NCBI GenBank assembly: GCA_937896015.1
Contig: CALBLR010000187.1
Span: 1 to 5,289 of the forward strand
Source: an uncultured Prevotellaceae bacterium
GTDB taxonomy: Bacteria > Bacteroidota > Bacteroidia > Bacteroidales > Muribaculaceae
Direction of reading: 5' to 3'
Length of the DNA stretch: 5,289 nucleotides
Under the pieces are notes generated by a model, which ran no database searches, was not told the origin of the DNA, and saw only the letters and a list, made by a program, of their open reading frames with translations. Shown piece by piece: positions 1 through 5,146 of this stretch (position 1 is its first letter; the number at the start of each line of letters is the position of its first letter). A program made the translations under genes and the position numbers.

Positions 1-1573
1 TGAAGGGCAGCTTCTCGTCGACCTTGGCGGGAGTGCCGTCTTCCTTGATGAGGTGCTTGGGAGTGGCGAAGCCTTCAACGCCGTAGGGCAGGCTCACGAT
101 TGCGCCCTTGTCGAGCTTCTCGATGATGGTGCCCTCGTGGATGCTGCCCACCTTGAAGATGGTTTCGAACACGTCCCAAGGATTCTCCTCGAGCTGCTTG
201 TGGCCGAGGCTGAGGCGGCGGTTCTCTTTGTCGATTTCAAGAACCATCACGTCGATGTCGGCGCCGATCTGGGTGAACTCGCTGGGGTGCTTCACCTTCT
301 TGGTCCACGACAGGTCGCTGATGTGGATGAGTCCGTCAACGCCCTCTTCAAGCTCTACAAACACGCCGAAGTTGGTGAAGTTGCGCACCTTGGCTGTGTG
401 CTTCGAGCCCACGGGATACTTCTGCTCGATAGTTTCCCAGGGATCGGGCTTGAGCTGCTTGATGCCGAGCGACATCTTGCGGTCTTCGCGGTCGAGTGTG
501 AGGATCACTGCCTCCACTTCGTCGCCCACCTTCATGAAGTCTTGTGCCGAGCGCAGGTGCTGCGACCACGACATTTCGCTCACGTGGATGAGGCCTTCCA
601 CACCGGGGGCGATTTCCACGAATGCGCCGTAGTCGGTCATGACCACCACTTTGCCCTTCACCTTGTCGCCAACCTTCAAGTTGGGATCGAGCTTGTCCCA
701 CGGATGGGGCTGGAGCTGCTTCAGGCCGAGGGCGATGCGCTTCTTGTCTTCGTCGAAGTCGAGGATAACCACGTTGAGTTTCTCATCGGGCTTCACGATG
801 TCGGCGGGATTGTTCACGCGGCCCCAAGAGAGGTCGGTGATGTGGATCAGGCCGTCAACGCCGCCGAGGTCGATGAACACACCGTAGGGGGTGATATTCT
901 TAACGGTACCCTCAAGCACCTGACCTTTTTCAAGCTTGGCGATGATCTCTTTGCGCTGCTGCTCAAGCTCGGCCTCGATGAGAACCTTGTGAGAGACAAC
1001 CACGTTGCGGTATTCCTGGTTGATTTTCACAACCTTGAACTCCATGGTCTTGCCCACGAAGATGTCGTAGTCGCGGATGGGCTTAACGTCGATCTGCGAT
1101 CCGGGCAGGAAGGCTTCGATGCCAAACACGTCAACGATCATGCCACCCTTGGTGCGGCACTTGATGTAACCCTTGATGACTTCATCATTTTCAAGCGCTT
1201 CGTTAACGCGTTCCCAGCTCTTGGCTGCACGGGCCTTCTTGTGCGAAAGCACGAGCTGGCCTTTGTGGTCCTCCTGATTCTCGACAAACACCTCTACGGT
1301 GTCGCCTACCTTCAGGTCGGGGTTGTAACGGAATTCGTTGTAGGGAATGATGCCGTCTGACTTATAGCCGATGTTAACCACTACCTCGCGCTTGTTGATT
1401 GCGATAACGGTACCTTCGGTTACTTCCTTGTCCTTAATGTGGCCAAGTGATTGGTCATACGTCTTCTCAAGCTCCTCAAAAGATTTGCCCTTCTGAGTTT
1501 CGCCGTTTTCATAGGCGTCCCAATCGAAATCGGCATTGCCTACGTTGGGAGAATTTTTTAATTCTTCGCTCAT
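1..1573 (-). CDS. rpsA: 30S ribosomal protein S1, partial (C-terminal end beyond window)
   Basis: Ribosomal protein S1 binds the 30S subunit and captures and unfolds mRNA for initiation, which matters most where Shine-Dalgarno sites are weak, as in this phylum. Reading the minus strand from the ATG at 1573-1571 gives 524 uninterrupted codons to the window edge. The protein starts MSEELKNSPNVGNADFDWDA. Repeated OB-fold S1 motifs lie at about residues 49-111, 130-195, 217-286, 302-372, 387-458 and from 475 on. Repeats 3 to 5 are the most canonical, each with a YGVFIDL-like strand followed by GLIHITDLSW-like text (residues 230-250, 315-336, 402-423); repeats 1, 2 and 6 are more divergent. From family knowledge Bacteroidota S1 is roughly 600 residues, so perhaps 70 to 80 are missing. 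The start has no Shine-Dalgarno sequence, only an AT-rich leader. The gene is transcribed divergently from the glycosyltransferase. Identification is secure. Confidence 0.97.
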   Translation of the reverse strand, partial: MSEELKNSPNVGNADFDWDAYENGETQKGKSFEELEKTYDQSLGHIKDKEVTEGTVIAINKREVVVNIGYKSDGIIPYNEFRYNPDLKVGDTVEVFVENQEDHKGQLVLSHKKARAAKSWERVNEALENDEVIKGYIKCRTKGGMIVDVFGIEAFLPGSQIDVKPIRDYDIFVGKTMEFKVVKINQEYRNVVVSHKVLIEAELEQQRKEIIAKLEKGQVLEGTVKNITPYGVFIDLGGVDGLIHITDLSWGRVNNPADIVKPDEKLNVVILDFDEDKKRIALGLKQLQPHPWDKLDPNLKVGDKVKGKVVVMTDYGAFVEIAPGVEGLIHVSEMSWSQHLRSAQDFMKVGDEVEAVILTLDREDRKMSLGIKQLKPDPWETIEQKYPVGSKHTAKVRNFTNFGVFVELEEGVDGLIHISDLSWTKKVKHPSEFTQIGADIDVMVLEIDKENRRLSLGHKQLEENPWDVFETIFKVGSIHEGTIIEKLDKGAIVSLPYGVEGFATPKHLIKEDGTPAKVDEKLPF

Positions 1574-1648
1574 TAAATAAAATAGTTAATAAATACAGTT
1601 AATAAATCTCGGTGCGCCAAGCAGATTCGTTCCTGCAAAGCGCAAATG

Positions 1649-1656
1649 CAAAGGTA
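1649..1656 (-). promoter_or_regulatory. Bacteroidota -7 promoter box for rpsA
   Basis: On the minus strand these bases read TACCTTTG, a perfect match to the Bacteroidota -7 consensus TAnnTTTG, followed by CATTTG as often seen near start sites in this group. It lies about 75 bases upstream of the rpsA ATG, so transcription should begin near 1642 and leave a leader of about 70 bases. I see no convincing -33 TTG element at the usual spacing. On the plus strand, three GCAAA units at 1635, 1642 and 1648 overlap the box and the predicted start. Confidence 0.6.
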
Positions 1657-1761
1657 TGCAATATTTTTCAATCACACGCACGTCCGGAGGCAAAAAAATG
1701 CGGCAATCTGTTGTTTTTCATTTTTTTGGACAGCGGCCGACCACCTTATGGGCTTTTGTGC

Positions 1762-1769
1762 TAACTTTG
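1762..1769 (+). promoter_or_regulatory. Bacteroidota -7 promoter box for the glycosyltransferase unit
   Basis: TAACTTTG matches the TAnnTTTG -7 consensus exactly. Transcription would start near 1775, giving a leader of roughly 95 bases before the ATG at 1871. No clear -33 TTG lies 17-21 bases upstream; the nearest T-rich stretch (1721-1728) is too far away. It points away from the rpsA box, with about 105 bases between the two. Confidence 0.55.
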
Positions 1770-1824
1770 CACCGGGTCGCAGCAGTGCCGCGGGCCTATG
1801 CCTGCGGCGGCTGCGGCCCCGGTG

Positions 1825-1848
1825 TGTTGCGACACTGATGACGCAACA
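1825..1848 (+). promoter_or_regulatory. Stem-loop in the glycosyltransferase leader
   Basis: TGTTGCG (1825-1831) and CGCAACA (1842-1848) form a perfect 7-bp stem with a 10-base loop. It sits in the predicted 5' leader, 22 bases before the chosen start codon. It is followed by an AU-rich stretch rather than a T-run, so it is not a terminator. It could influence ribosome access or be incidental; the role is not shown by the sequence. An alternative in-frame ATG (1838) lies in its loop. Confidence 0.35.
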
Positions 1849-1870
1849 ATTATATAATCTATATAGGAAT

Positions 1871-2905
1871 ATGAAGATAGTGGTGTATCCGCAGCAGCTG
1901 GGCAACGCCGGGCTGCAATCCAACCCCTACATACGCGACTTTGTGGCCGCAATGACGGCCGCGGGCGTGCAGGTGGCCAACGGGCCGGCCCGCAATCCGC
2001 TCATAGGCATGCTGCCGCGGTGCCTCGCGGGCGACGCGCTGGTGCTGCACTGGCTTGAAAACGTGCCCGACTACAAGCACGGAGCGGTGCAGACGGCGTG
2101 CGCGCTGGCAATGCTGGCAGCGGCGCGGCTCACGGGACACAAGGTGGTGTGGTTTTTGCACAACAACCGCAGCCATGCCGCATCGCACCAGTGGCAGAAG
2201 CGGCTCATCACCCGCGCCCTGATGCGCCACAGCAGCCTGGTGGTGACCCACGCCAGCCAGGGCCTCGACGCCCTGCGCAGCCAGTGCCCCGGGCGCAGGG
2301 GCAAGGCCGTGTGGCTGCACCACCCCACAAAAAACCGCATAGCTCTGGCGCGGGGATGCCGCAAAGCGGTGGCCGGCATGGAGCCGGAGGCCGACGTGCT
2401 GATATGGGGCACCATATCGCCCTACAAGGGCGTGGACCAGTGGCTGCAATATGTGGCCGACCAACGGCTGCCTCTGCGGGTGCGCATTGTGGGCCACTGC
2501 GGCGACGCCTGTCTGGCCGGCCGCATAGCCGAGCTGGCGCGGCAGGCTCCGGCGGCCACGTTCAGCAACCGCAGCATCACCTTCGAGGAGCTTGCGGCCG
2601 AGGTGGCTCGCGCGCGCTTTGTGCTGGTGCCTTATGCGGCCGAGTCGGTGCTGAGCTCGGGCATACTGATGGACTCGCTGTCGGTGGGTGCAAAGGTGAT
2701 CGGGCCCAACGTGGGCTCGTTTCGCGACTATGCAGCCGAGCCGCTGCTGCGGGTGAGCACGTTTGACTCGCCTGCCGACGTGGCGCGCATTGTGGCCGCT
2801 GACGACGGCCTTCCGGCCGACCTCGACAGCTATGAGCGTTTTCTCGACGCCCACAACTGGGTGCACTTTGCCGGCCAGCTGACAAAACTTATTGAAGAAC
2901 TGTAA
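1871..2905 (+). CDS. GT-B fold glycosyltransferase (family 4-like)
   Basis: The 344-residue product is probably a cytoplasmic or membrane-associated enzyme moving a sugar from an activated donor to a glycan or lipid acceptor. It starts with a typical first Rossmann strand (MKIVVYP). Residues 59-63 (LHWLE) and 93-99 (VWFLHNN) resemble the acceptor half of GT-B enzymes. Residues 178-192 hold the linker-type motif IWGTISPYKGVDQWL, and 251-284 a donor-site segment with PYAAESVLSSG and IGPNVGSF. Glu258 could be the first Glu of the EX7E motif, but the second position is Leu266, so the motif is degenerate. No membrane segment is evident. The reading frame stays open upstream to 1646; I chose 1871 because upstream residues are low-quality and a promoter box lies inside that extension. 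An ATG at 1838 is possible. Donor and acceptor cannot be named. It probably shares a transcript with the next gene. Confidence 0.8.
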   Translation: MKIVVYPQQLGNAGLQSNPYIRDFVAAMTAAGVQVANGPARNPLIGMLPRCLAGDALVLHWLENVPDYKHGAVQTACALAMLAAARLTGHKVVWFLHNNRSHAASHQWQKRLITRALMRHSSLVVTHASQGLDALRSQCPGRRGKAVWLHHPTKNRIALARGCRKAVAGMEPEADVLIWGTISPYKGVDQWLQYVADQRLPLRVRIVGHCGDACLAGRIAELARQAPAATFSNRSITFEELAAEVARARFVLVPYAAESVLSSGILMDSLSVGAKVIGPNVGSFRDYAAEPLLRVSTFDSPADVARIVAADDGLPADLDSYERFLDAHNWVHFAGQLTKLIEEL

Positions 2906-2923
2906 CACAATAATGAATTGAGT

Positions 2924-3688
2924 ATGATTTGCAACAAACTGTTGGCGCTGCTGGTGTGCAGCGCCGTGCCAATGGGACTGATGGCCTCGTGCGCCGGCGG
3001 CGAGCGGCACTTTGAGCCGCAGCGCGGCAGCGTGGTCAGCGCCGACGTGAGGCAGGCCGCGGGCCACAGCTATCTGGTGCTCACCGCCGAGCCGGGGGCC
3101 AGCGTGGAATATTCGGTGACGCGCCCCGACGGCGACGACCCCGATGTGTGCCTGGCCGTGGCAGCGGCCTTCACTGGCGACGACCTTGTGAGCATTTGCG
3201 GCGACCACGTGGTGCAGGGCAAGCGCATGCGGGGATACGACGACGTGACCGCCACGGGCCACATGCTGCTGACCGGCGGCAAGGTGGCCATACGGTCGAA
3301 CGGGCGGCTCAACGAGTCGGTGAATAAGGCAGAGGAAGACCGCGGCAGCCTGTTTCAGCAGTGTCTGGTGGTGGAGGGCGGCAAAGCCCACGCCGAGCGC
3401 ATTCCGCAGGCCATCACCGACCGCAAGGCCCACATAATATTCCGCGCGGCATGCATCATGGCCGACGGCACCTTTGCCGTGGTGCAGGGCGCCGATTGCC
3501 AATATGGCCACGAGTTTGTGGACGGCCTTGCGGCCCTTGGGGCCAAAGACGCCGTCTACCTCGACATGGGCAGCTGGGCCTACGGGTGGTATCGCGCCGA
3601 CCGCGGCGGCAAAGCCGTGGAGCTGGCCGACCACTTCGCCAACACCGCCCATCAGAGCAACTGGCTGGTGGTGCGCGCCCGCAAATAA
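2924..3688 (+). CDS. Putative secreted lipoprotein, phosphodiester glycosidase-like
   Basis: The 254-residue product has a short charged start, a hydrophobic run (residues 6-21) and a lipobox-like LMASC ending at Cys23, so it is probably exported and lipidated; Met at -3 is less usual. The mature part resembles the phosphodiester glycosidase family (NAGPA-like, DUF2233, PF09992) in the order of its pieces: a CLAVAAAFTGD segment (76-86), HVVQGK (95-100), SLFQQCLVVEGGK (142-154), a strand with MADGTFAVVQG (179-189), then LGAKDAVYLDMGSWAYGW (205-222) and a final SNWLVV (245-250). Known members remove sugars linked through phosphodiesters. The usual LDGGGS signature appears only as LDMGSW, so activity and substrate are uncertain. 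The family call comes from pattern memory, not a search. A TTG six bases upstream (2918) is an alternative start; ATG at 2924 gives the better signal peptide. It lies 18 bases after the glycosyltransferase stop. Confidence 0.55.
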   Translation: MICNKLLALLVCSAVPMGLMASCAGGERHFEPQRGSVVSADVRQAAGHSYLVLTAEPGASVEYSVTRPDGDDPDVCLAVAAAFTGDDLVSICGDHVVQGKRMRGYDDVTATGHMLLTGGKVAIRSNGRLNESVNKAEEDRGSLFQQCLVVEGGKAHAERIPQAITDRKAHIIFRAACIMADGTFAVVQGADCQYGHEFVDGLAALGAKDAVYLDMGSWAYGWYRADRGGKAVELADHFANTAHQSNWLVVRARK

Positions 3689-3689
3689 A

Positions 3690-3783
3690 GTTGAACGTTG
3701 AGGGTTGAAAGTTTTATTGTTTATTGTTTCAACACTCAACTTTCAACAGCAACCATTCAACTTTCAACAGTAATCTTTCAACA
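3690..3783. repeat. Intergenic heptamer array with inverted arm
   Basis: Bases 3727-3782 divide into eight consecutive 7-base units related to TTTCAAC: four are exact (3727, 3741, 3762, 3776), two are ACTCAAC and ATTCAAC, and two are degenerate (AGCAACC, AGTAATC). A second period of 21 bases is visible, with a 14-base exact copy at 3736 and 3757. Bases 3690-3710 hold three units of the reverse complement (GTTGAAC, GTTGAGG, GTTGAAA). They pair with 3727-3747 at 19 of 21 positions, with mismatches at 3703/3734 and 3696/3741, around a 16-base AT-rich loop. There is no T-run after the hairpin in the forward direction, so it is not a standard terminator. It starts one base after the upstream stop codon and ends 11 bases before the next start codon, so it fills almost the whole gap. 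Confidence 0.8.
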
Positions 3784-3794
3784 TAAAAAAAGAC

Positions 3795-4508
3795 ATGCTT
3801 ACAACCGAACAACGAGAGCGCTACAAGCGCAACCTTCTGCTGCCCCAAGTGGGCGAAGAGGGACAGGAGCGGCTGCTGCGGTCGCGGGTGCTGATAATAG
3901 GCGCCGGCGGACTGGGCTCGCCCGTGGCTCTGTATCTGGCCGCCGCCGGAGTGGGCACACTGGGCGTGGTGGACAGCGACCGCCTGGACCTGAGCAACCT
4001 GCAGCGCCAAGTGCTGCACACCACAGCCGACGTGGGCCGGCCCAAGGTGGAGAGCGCGCGCGACCACATCACCGCGCTAAACCCCGACGTGAAGGTGGTG
4101 ACCTACAACTGCTTCTTCAACGCCGACAATGCGGCCGGCATACTGGCCGACTACGAGATAGTGGTCGACGCCACCGACAACTCCGAGTCGAAATTCTTTA
4201 TCAACGACGCCTGCGTGGCCGCCGGCAAGCCGCTGGTGCACGGCGGCATCAACCAGTTTTCGGGCAACGTGATGACCATACTGCCCGGCACTGCCAACTA
4301 CCGCGACCTCTTTGGCAACCAGCCGCAAAACCCCGTGCCCAGCTCCACCTACGGCCTGCTGGGAGCCATTCCCGGCACCATAGGCACCATTCAGGCCACC
4401 GAGGTGCTGAAGTTCCTGCTCGGCACCGGCCAGCTGCTCACCGACCAGGTGCTGCACTACGACGCCGCCACAATGACATTCACCCGCTTCAAGGTGAAGC
4501 GCGGCTAA
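3795..4508 (+). CDS. HesA/MoeB/ThiF-family adenylyltransferase lacking zinc cysteines
   Basis: This E1-like enzyme family activates the C-terminal glycine of small sulfur-carrier proteins (ThiS, MoaD and relatives) by adenylation in the cytoplasm. The 237-residue product shows RYKRNLLLPQVG (9-20), the nucleotide-binding GAGGLGS (36-42), acidic VVDSD (58-62), DLSNLQRQ (65-72), GRPKVESA (81-88) and DATDN (125-129), all in family order and spacing. The C-terminal half keeps GTIGTIQATEVLKFL (195-209). The paired CxxC zinc sites are missing: NYRDLF (168-173) stands where members have CYRCLF, and the protein stops at residue 237 before the usual second CxxC. VPSSTYGLLG (181-190) also lacks the cysteine used for sulfur transfer in ThiF. 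Only Cys106 and Cys140 remain. No carrier-protein gene is nearby, so I give no symbol. The start is preceded by A-rich sequence without a Shine-Dalgarno site, and the heptamer array lies just upstream. Confidence 0.9.
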   Translation: MLTTEQRERYKRNLLLPQVGEEGQERLLRSRVLIIGAGGLGSPVALYLAAAGVGTLGVVDSDRLDLSNLQRQVLHTTADVGRPKVESARDHITALNPDVKVVTYNCFFNADNAAGILADYEIVVDATDNSESKFFINDACVAAGKPLVHGGINQFSGNVMTILPGTANYRDLFGNQPQNPVPSSTYGLLGAIPGTIGTIQATEVLKFLLGTGQLLTDQVLHYDAATMTFTRFKVKRG

Positions 4509-4593
4509 GGCGGCAATCATGGCATAGTGCCACTGGCCGATGCTGAGCGTGAGCGCGTTGCGCGGCGAAATCATATTATTTAACCTCCGTTAT

Positions 4594-4634
4594 GCGCGGT
4601 GGGCAACCAAGTTGCCCACCGCGCTAATAATTTT
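4594..4634 (+). terminator. Probable intrinsic terminator after the ThiF-like gene
   Basis: Bases 4594-4607 and 4611-4624 form a perfect 14-bp, GC-rich stem with a 3-base CAA loop, followed by TAATAATTTT. The T-tract is interrupted, so efficiency is uncertain, but the stem is very strong. It lies 85 bases after the ThiF-like stop codon. The 4509-4593 gap before it holds no gene I can support. The same hairpin would form on the other strand, where the following bases are less T-rich. The downstream promoter box overlaps its tail. Confidence 0.65.
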
Positions 4635-4635
4635 G
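4628..4635 (+). promoter_or_regulatory. -7 promoter box for the 98-residue gene
   Basis: TAATTTTG fits TAnnTTTG exactly and begins four bases after the terminator stem. Transcription would start near 4641, leaving a leader of about 30 bases with a strong ribosome binding site. The position of a -33 element falls within the hairpin and shows no good TTG match at the normal spacing. It could be a chance match in the T-rich tail of the terminator. Confidence 0.45.
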
Positions 4636-4655
4636 CCGTACAATCAAAAAATGAC

Positions 4656-4662
4656 AAGGAGG
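4656..4662 (+). promoter_or_regulatory. Strong Shine-Dalgarno site (AAGGAGG)
   Basis: AAGGAGG is fully complementary to the CCUCCUU core at the 16S rRNA 3' end and lies 8 bases before the ATG at 4671, the ideal spacing. It decides the start of the small gene against a GTG at 4599, which lies inside the terminator stem. Such sites are uncommon in Bacteroidota, and neither rpsA nor the ThiF-like gene has one here. Confidence 0.8.
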
Positions 4663-4670
4663 AACAGCAT

Positions 4671-4967
4671 ATGAACGCAACATTCGCAACGCCCCACACC
4701 ATATCGGCAACCGACCAGGTGTTTGCCACCCTTGAGGCCGGCGGCAAAGTGCTGGTGCGCATCAGCGCGGCCGGATTTTCGAGCCTCGACGACGTGATGC
4801 GCCTCGTGTGGCGCAAGGCAGGAGAGTTTATGGGACTGGCGCGCGTGAGCGTGCGCAACAAGACGCAGGGCTGGCGCACAGTGTCAACCATAGCCCGCCG
4901 CCACACGGCCGCGCGCAGCGCACCAGTGCCGCCGCACGACGGCCGCCAATACCTGATTCCGTGGTGA
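4671..4967 (+). CDS. Small conserved-looking protein of unknown function (98 residues)
   Basis: I cannot assign this product to a named family. The chain has no signal peptide or membrane segment and is probably cytoplasmic. From the residues, residues 26-32 (KVLVRIS) look like a strand, 38-53 (SLDDVMRLVWRKAGEF) a helix, and 55-62 (GLARVSVR) and 68-74 (WRTVSTI) two more strands, suggesting a small alpha/beta domain. The last 25 residues are rich in Arg, Ala, His and Pro and probably flexible, ending in RQYLIPW. The net charge is basic, which would allow nucleic acid or ribosome contact, but that is a guess. The gene has its own promoter box and a strong Shine-Dalgarno site, and codon use resembles its GC-rich neighbours, so it looks genuinely expressed and not recently acquired. 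No clear terminator follows. It is unlikely to be a chance frame given the ribosome site and protein-like pattern. Confidence 0.75.
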   Translation: MNATFATPHTISATDQVFATLEAGGKVLVRISAAGFSSLDDVMRLVWRKAGEFMGLARVSVRNKTQGWRTVSTIARRHTAARSAPVPPHDGRQYLIPW

Positions 4968-5028
4968 GAGTTCATAAAAAATATATTAAATAATCACCGG
5001 CCATAATGCCCGATATGATTTTTTTGAG

Positions 5029-5036
5029 TAACTTTG
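5029..5036 (+). promoter_or_regulatory. -7 promoter box for the iron-sulfur scaffold-like gene
   Basis: TAACTTTG is identical to the box before the glycosyltransferase and matches TAnnTTTG. It predicts a start near 5042 and a leader of about 105 bases before the ATG at 5147. A run of seven T's (5019-5025) lies just upstream; no clear -33 TTG is present at the usual distance. Confidence 0.55.
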
Positions 5037-5052
5037 AACACTAAAAGCGCAG

Positions 5053-5079
5053 TGGCGGGGCGGGGCCCCGACGGCGCCA
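5053..5079 (+). promoter_or_regulatory. GC-rich stem-loop in the leader
   Basis: TGGCGGGG (5053-5060) can pair with CCCC (5066-5069) and, past a 5-base bulge, CGCCA (5075-5079). The perfect palindrome CGGGGCCCCG occupies 5061-5070. This GC island lies 10 to 20 bases into the predicted transcript, in otherwise AT-rich surroundings. It could fold the 5' end of the mRNA or be a protein site; function is unknown. Confidence 0.4.
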
Positions 5080-5114
5080 ACAGTGTCAATTGTTATAAGA
5101 AGAAATCTATACTG

Positions 5115-5135
5115 TTAAAATAAGTACTATTTTAA
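5115..5135. promoter_or_regulatory. AT-rich palindrome before the start codon
   Basis: TTAAAAT (5115-5121) and ATTTTAA (5129-5135) are perfect inverted repeats flanking AAGTACT, whose last six bases (AGTACT) are themselves palindromic. The element ends 11 bases before the ATG. This shape is typical of a dimeric-regulator operator, but in AT-rich DNA it may be chance. Confidence 0.35.
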
Positions 5136-5146
5136 AACAAACTATT

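Noticed and set aside
53..1360. A 435-codon open frame on the plus strand opposite rpsA
   Set aside because: It is antisense to S1 and explained by the codon bias of rpsA; its His-, Val- and Leu-rich translation mirrors repeated S1 motifs.
1646..1870. A 75-codon N-terminal extension of the glycosyltransferase
   Set aside because: It would span the predicted promoter and stem-loop and lacks domain-like sequence; MKIVVYP at 1871 is the natural first strand.
1859..3739. A 626-codon open frame on the minus strand
   Set aside because: It runs antisense across two genes with better protein features, and its composition is the mirror of GC-rich codon use.
3698..4546. A 282-codon plus-strand frame overlapping the ThiF-like gene
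   Set aside because: It is an Arg-, Pro- and Ala-rich frame-shifted reading of the ThiF-like gene and begins inside the heptamer array.
4077..4574. A minus-strand frame of 165 codons preceded by GGAGG
   Set aside because: Most of it is antisense to the ThiF-like gene and reads as low-complexity shadow text. The GGAGG is notable, but only the first 22 or so codons lie outside the real gene.
4509..4593. Possible continuation of the ThiF-like protein past its stop codon
   Set aside because: Reading on in frame for 24 codons to TAA gives no CxxC motif or other family feature, so stop-codon read-through or a nonsense mutation is not supported.
4599..4670. A 24-codon upstream extension of the 98-residue protein from GTG
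   Set aside because: The GTG is inside the terminator stem and upstream of the promoter box; the Shine-Dalgarno site points to 4671.
4998..5026. Possible terminator after the 98-residue gene (GGC/GCC pair followed by seven T's)
   Set aside because: The stem has only about three pairs and the T-run starts eight bases after it, so it would not be stable.
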